A stretch of 5,883 nucleotides of DNA, from positions 1-5,883 of the forward strand of contig JAPKXT010000084.1 in NCBI GenBank assembly GCA_026394695.1. Direction: 5' to 3'. A program made the translations under genes and the position numbers. The notes beneath the pieces are model-generated. The model was not told the origin of the DNA. It saw only the letters and a list, made by a program, of their open reading frames with translations, and made no database searches. Positions 5,801 to 5,883 of this stretch are shown in pieces; position 1 is the stretch's first letter, and each line of letters opens with the position of its first letter. The stretch is from Methanoregula sp. Its GTDB lineage: Archaea; Halobacteriota; Methanomicrobia; Methanomicrobiales; Methanospirillaceae.

Positions 5801-5808
5801 TTTAAAAG
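5801..5808 (+). promoter_or_regulatory. TATA box of tRNA-Asn
   Basis: TTTAAAAG is a good archaeal TATA element centred about 40 nt before the mature tRNA 5' end. It predicts a transcription start near 5831 and a 5' leader of about 13 nt to be removed by RNase P. The rest of the 99-nt gap (5745-5843) shows only weak T-rich stretches that could end the winged-helix transcript. Confidence 0.5.
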
Positions 5809-5843
5809 CACTCACAAAGAATCTAATAAAGCGTATTGATATT

Positions 5844-5883
5844 GCCTCCCTAACTCAGTTGGTAGAGTGTCGGACTGTTAATC
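5844..5883 (+). tRNA. tRNA-Asn(GTT), 5' half
   Basis: The right edge cuts a tRNA gene. The acceptor 5' strand is GCCTCCC (5844-5850), followed by TA, a D-arm with stem ACTC/GAGT and loop AGTTGGTA (5853-5868), G26, and an anticodon stem strand TCGGA (5870-5874). The loop is CTGTTAA (5875-5881), with anticodon GTT at 5877-5879, which reads Asn codons AAC/AAU. No intron interrupts the visible part. The 3' half, including the T-arm and acceptor 3' strand, is outside the window. Confidence 0.95.

Overview
This window looks like ordinary chromosomal DNA of a methanogenic euryarchaeon, most likely order Methanomicrobiales (Methanoregula/Methanosphaerula/Methanospirillum-like). The evidence is an archaeal RNA polymerase subunit L, a type II methionine aminopeptidase of archaeal length (291 aa), short intergenic gaps with TATA-like A/T boxes, GGTGA-type Shine-Dalgarno sites, U-tract terminators without hairpins, and a lipoprotein with the Thr/Ser/Pro-rich linker common in that order. 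The genus is an inference from protein style, not a search result.

Layout, left to right. (1) 1-540, minus strand: N-terminal 180 residues of a secreted lipoprotein whose 3' end lies outside the window. (2) 541-680: its upstream region, which also holds U-tract termination signals for rpoL. (3) 681-950, minus: rpoL. (4) 1053-5095, minus: a tight four-gene cluster transcribed from right to left: M24 Xaa-Pro-type peptidase, type II methionine aminopeptidase (4-nt ATGA overlap), an AAA ATPase with an unassigned N-domain (44-nt gap containing a perfect 10-bp-arm inverted repeat), and a PhnP-like metallo-beta-lactamase-fold hydrolase (1-nt gap). rpoL follows 102 nt further on. (5) 5096-5155: a 60-bp divergent promoter region. 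(6) 5156-5428, plus: a small two-helix membrane protein. (7) 5460-5744, plus: a small winged-helix DNA-binding protein. (8) 5844 to the right edge: the 5' half of tRNA-Asn(GTT) with its TATA box.

How the genes may work together: the two M24 enzymes both act on peptide N-termini (removal of initiator Met; cleavage next to Pro), and the AAA ATPase has intact ATPase and pore-loop residues, so a peptide or protein turnover module is a reasonable hypothesis. The metallo-hydrolase is translationally linked to the ATPase but its substrate cannot be read from sequence. I see no mobile element, CRISPR array, phage gene, toxin-antitoxin pair or clear defence system. The points most worth a second look are the cluster itself, the ATPase's N-domain, and the dyad in front of the ATPase gene.
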